Shown here: piece after piece, positions 62,456-64,000 of the stretch
Numbering within the stretch: the first letter of the stretch is position 1
Layout of the letters: each line of letters begins with the position of its first letter
Source: Liolophura sinensis
Taxonomy: Eukaryota; Mollusca; Polyplacophora; Chitonida; Chitonidae
Assembly (NCBI RefSeq): GCF_032854445.1
Contig: NC_088297.1
Span: 11,618,163-11,682,162 of the forward strand
DNA: 64,000 bases
Reading direction: 5' to 3'
Position numbers and translations under genes: made by a program
The notes under the pieces: model-generated
Told to the model about the DNA's origin: nothing
Seen by the model: only the letters and a program-made list of their open reading frames with translations
Database searches by the model: none

Positions 62456-63229
62456 CTATGCATGATATATTCATTAGCCCGGCCATATTTTGGCCAGTGA
62501 TATACAGACCCTCTCACCCTCCACCCAATGACAGATCTGCCTCATACAATGATGCAGACTGAGAAACACATACTTGGCTGGATATCTATGTTCATCGATG
62601 TTACACCATCTGGACATTAACCAGCACAGATACGATTGGATAAACTGCCAACTCTATAAATTAATTCAAAAAAAAAAAAAGAAAAACAAAATAAAATTTG
62701 AAATGGAAAAACAATAGATAAAATCAGTGTTTAGGAGCCACCAACTGTATGGTGTTTGAGATTATAGGCCAGTCTGTAGTCTAAGTTGAACTGTGAGAAG
62801 ATACATGTAGGTGTGTTGAGACAAAAACTCTCTAAAGTTCTCCAGGAGCTTATCACTTATTCTCTCAATTCTCCTTACAGCCTCCTCTGATCGTGACAAC
62901 GGGATTTTCAGAGCTGCACAATTTGAGATAAGGCCATTCTTTCATCCTTACCGCTGGTTATCTGACATGGGTGGTACCAATGCATGGGGGTCGTGACTAG
63001 AGAGGCGTACCGGCTAGCTAGCAAACTCATCACTTCACACAGCAACAAGTAAATGCAAACCACTCAAGCAAACATGTTTCAAACTCGCTACTGTCTTTAT
63101 GAACGATTCTAAAACAATTCTCCAGACAAGATGAACTCTTGTTTGCAGATGAATCTCATTTTCTACCCTAAAGAACAAAAAAACAAACAAACAAAAACCA
63201 TTTGGGGCCTCTGTAAAAAAACAAAAATG

Positions 63230-63350
63230 TTTCAACCATGAGTGTAAGTTACTCACTTTGGCTTATTCTGAGAGTTCTATTCATTTCAGAAAGACATGTT
63301 TTATGTTTTGTTTGGAAGGTGATACGATATCTCACTGGCCGGGAAAACAT
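63230..63350. repeat. Possible relative of the repeat at 1003 and 43505
   Basis: Shares TTATTCTGAGAGTTCTA and TTTCAGAAAGACATG-like sequence with 43548-43590. Weak. Confidence 0.35.
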
Positions 63351-63397
63351 GAGGTTTAGAACTAAATATTTTGTGGCTTTTATTTGCATGTGAATCT

Positions 63398-63592
63398 GCA
63401 ATTGTTCAGGTAAGTTTTCAGGAAGAATACACTTTATCTACATGTACATGCCAGTTAATATGCTATTGTTCAGGTAAGTTTTCAGGAATAATACACTTTG
63501 TCTACATGTACATGCCAGTTAATATGCAATTGTTCAGGTAAGTTTTCAGGAAGAATACACTTTATCTACATGTACATGCCAGTTAATATGCA
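63398..63592 (+). repeat. 64-bp tandem repeat, 3 copies
   Basis: Unit ATTGTTCAGGTAAGTTTTCA plus GGAAGAATACACTTTATC and TACATGTACATGCCAGTTAA. Copies differ at few positions. Confidence 0.93.
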
Positions 63593-64000
63593 ATCACTAT
63601 TTTTTACGCATCCATCCCTTTAACGTAAAAAAAAAAAAAAAAAAGAAGTCCTGCCATACTCAAAACTAAAGCTTTCAAGAAACCTTCAACTCCAGTTCCA
63701 TAATTCAGTTCCAGGATGAACTTTGTGCAACCTTTTACCGAGTATGTGCACTTAATTAAATCACTCAACTCCACCAGTATATATATATATTTTTTTTTTT
63801 TGCCTTCCTGACTTTTCATGCTTAGAGATAGAGCCATGGACAGGCATTTTATTTCCTGCCAATTTCCCTGAAACTTTCACCACAATACTTCAAGTGTCAA
63901 ACAGCTCTGCCAAGATTCCGTGCATGCTGGCCTTATCTCCACCATTCCTTCACACTTTACATTTTATTATTCTCATTTATTTTCCTCATAGACAGGAACA

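Larger units (their letters stand above)
57381..64000. other. Right-hand region, presumed DYRK4 upstream sequence
   Basis: No exon is identified with confidence. 57400-57930 and 58790-59000 are repeat-free unique sequence. A strong minus-strand donor (CAGCG|GTAAGG) at 62952-62951 could end an untranslated or first exon of DYRK4, unproven. The rest is SINEs, foldback elements and satellites listed separately. Confidence 0.35.

Overview
This is nuclear DNA from a eukaryote, most likely a lophotrochozoan animal and probably a mollusc. The genes are split by GT-AG introns with matching phases and encode animal-specific proteins. The sequence is AT-rich, full of microsatellites and minisatellites, and carries about 27 copies of one tRNA-derived SINE. 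Two 200-N assembly gaps (4002-4201 and 56655-56854) show it is a draft scaffold. The phylum is inferred from repeat style only. There are no operons, phage, CRISPR or bacterial features.

Four protein-coding genes can be reconstructed exon by exon. (1) 361-6572, minus: the N-terminal part of SRRT/ARS2, the cap-binding-complex partner in RNA processing and small-RNA biogenesis. Its gene runs off the left edge, and a noncoding first exon ends at 7366. (2) 11883-16754, minus: a complete six-exon REC114-like meiotic recombination gene (226 aa, every intron phase 0). (3) 18782-24022, plus, divergent from REC114: a complete four-exon mitochondrial fission factor MFF (233 aa) with two VPxRI motifs, a coiled coil and a tail anchor. 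(4) 35575-53770, minus, convergent with MFF: a class II DYRK kinase closest to DYRK4 (581 aa visible, N-terminal exon or exons not found).

The most interesting gene structure is in DYRK4. The exon carrying the glycine-rich ATP-binding loop and catalytic lysine occurs twice in tandem (49416-49552 and 48040-48176). Both copies are exactly 137 nt, phase 0 in and phase 2 out, 33/45 residues identical, with intact splice sites. Using both or neither breaks the frame, so they look like mutually exclusive alternative exons that change the kinase N-lobe.

The rest is repeat-rich: the SINE family; a second dispersed family of about 330 bp, including a head-to-tail dimer inside REC114; TTAA-flanked foldback elements of about 570 bp; short MITEs with TIRs reading TAATTCCTCAACCTTTT; an 871-bp TIR element in an MFF intron; and a 410-bp hairpin element in a DYRK4 intron. 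Satellite arrays have 18, 26, 27, 30, 32, 36, 53, 57 and 64 bp units. The 36-bp array (54.3-56.65 kb) has a 932-bp higher-order duplication ending near the second gap. The 30-bp array (60.6-61.16 kb) has 90- and 180-bp higher-order periods. The right-hand 10 kb is almost wholly satellites and dispersed repeats with no recognisable gene.
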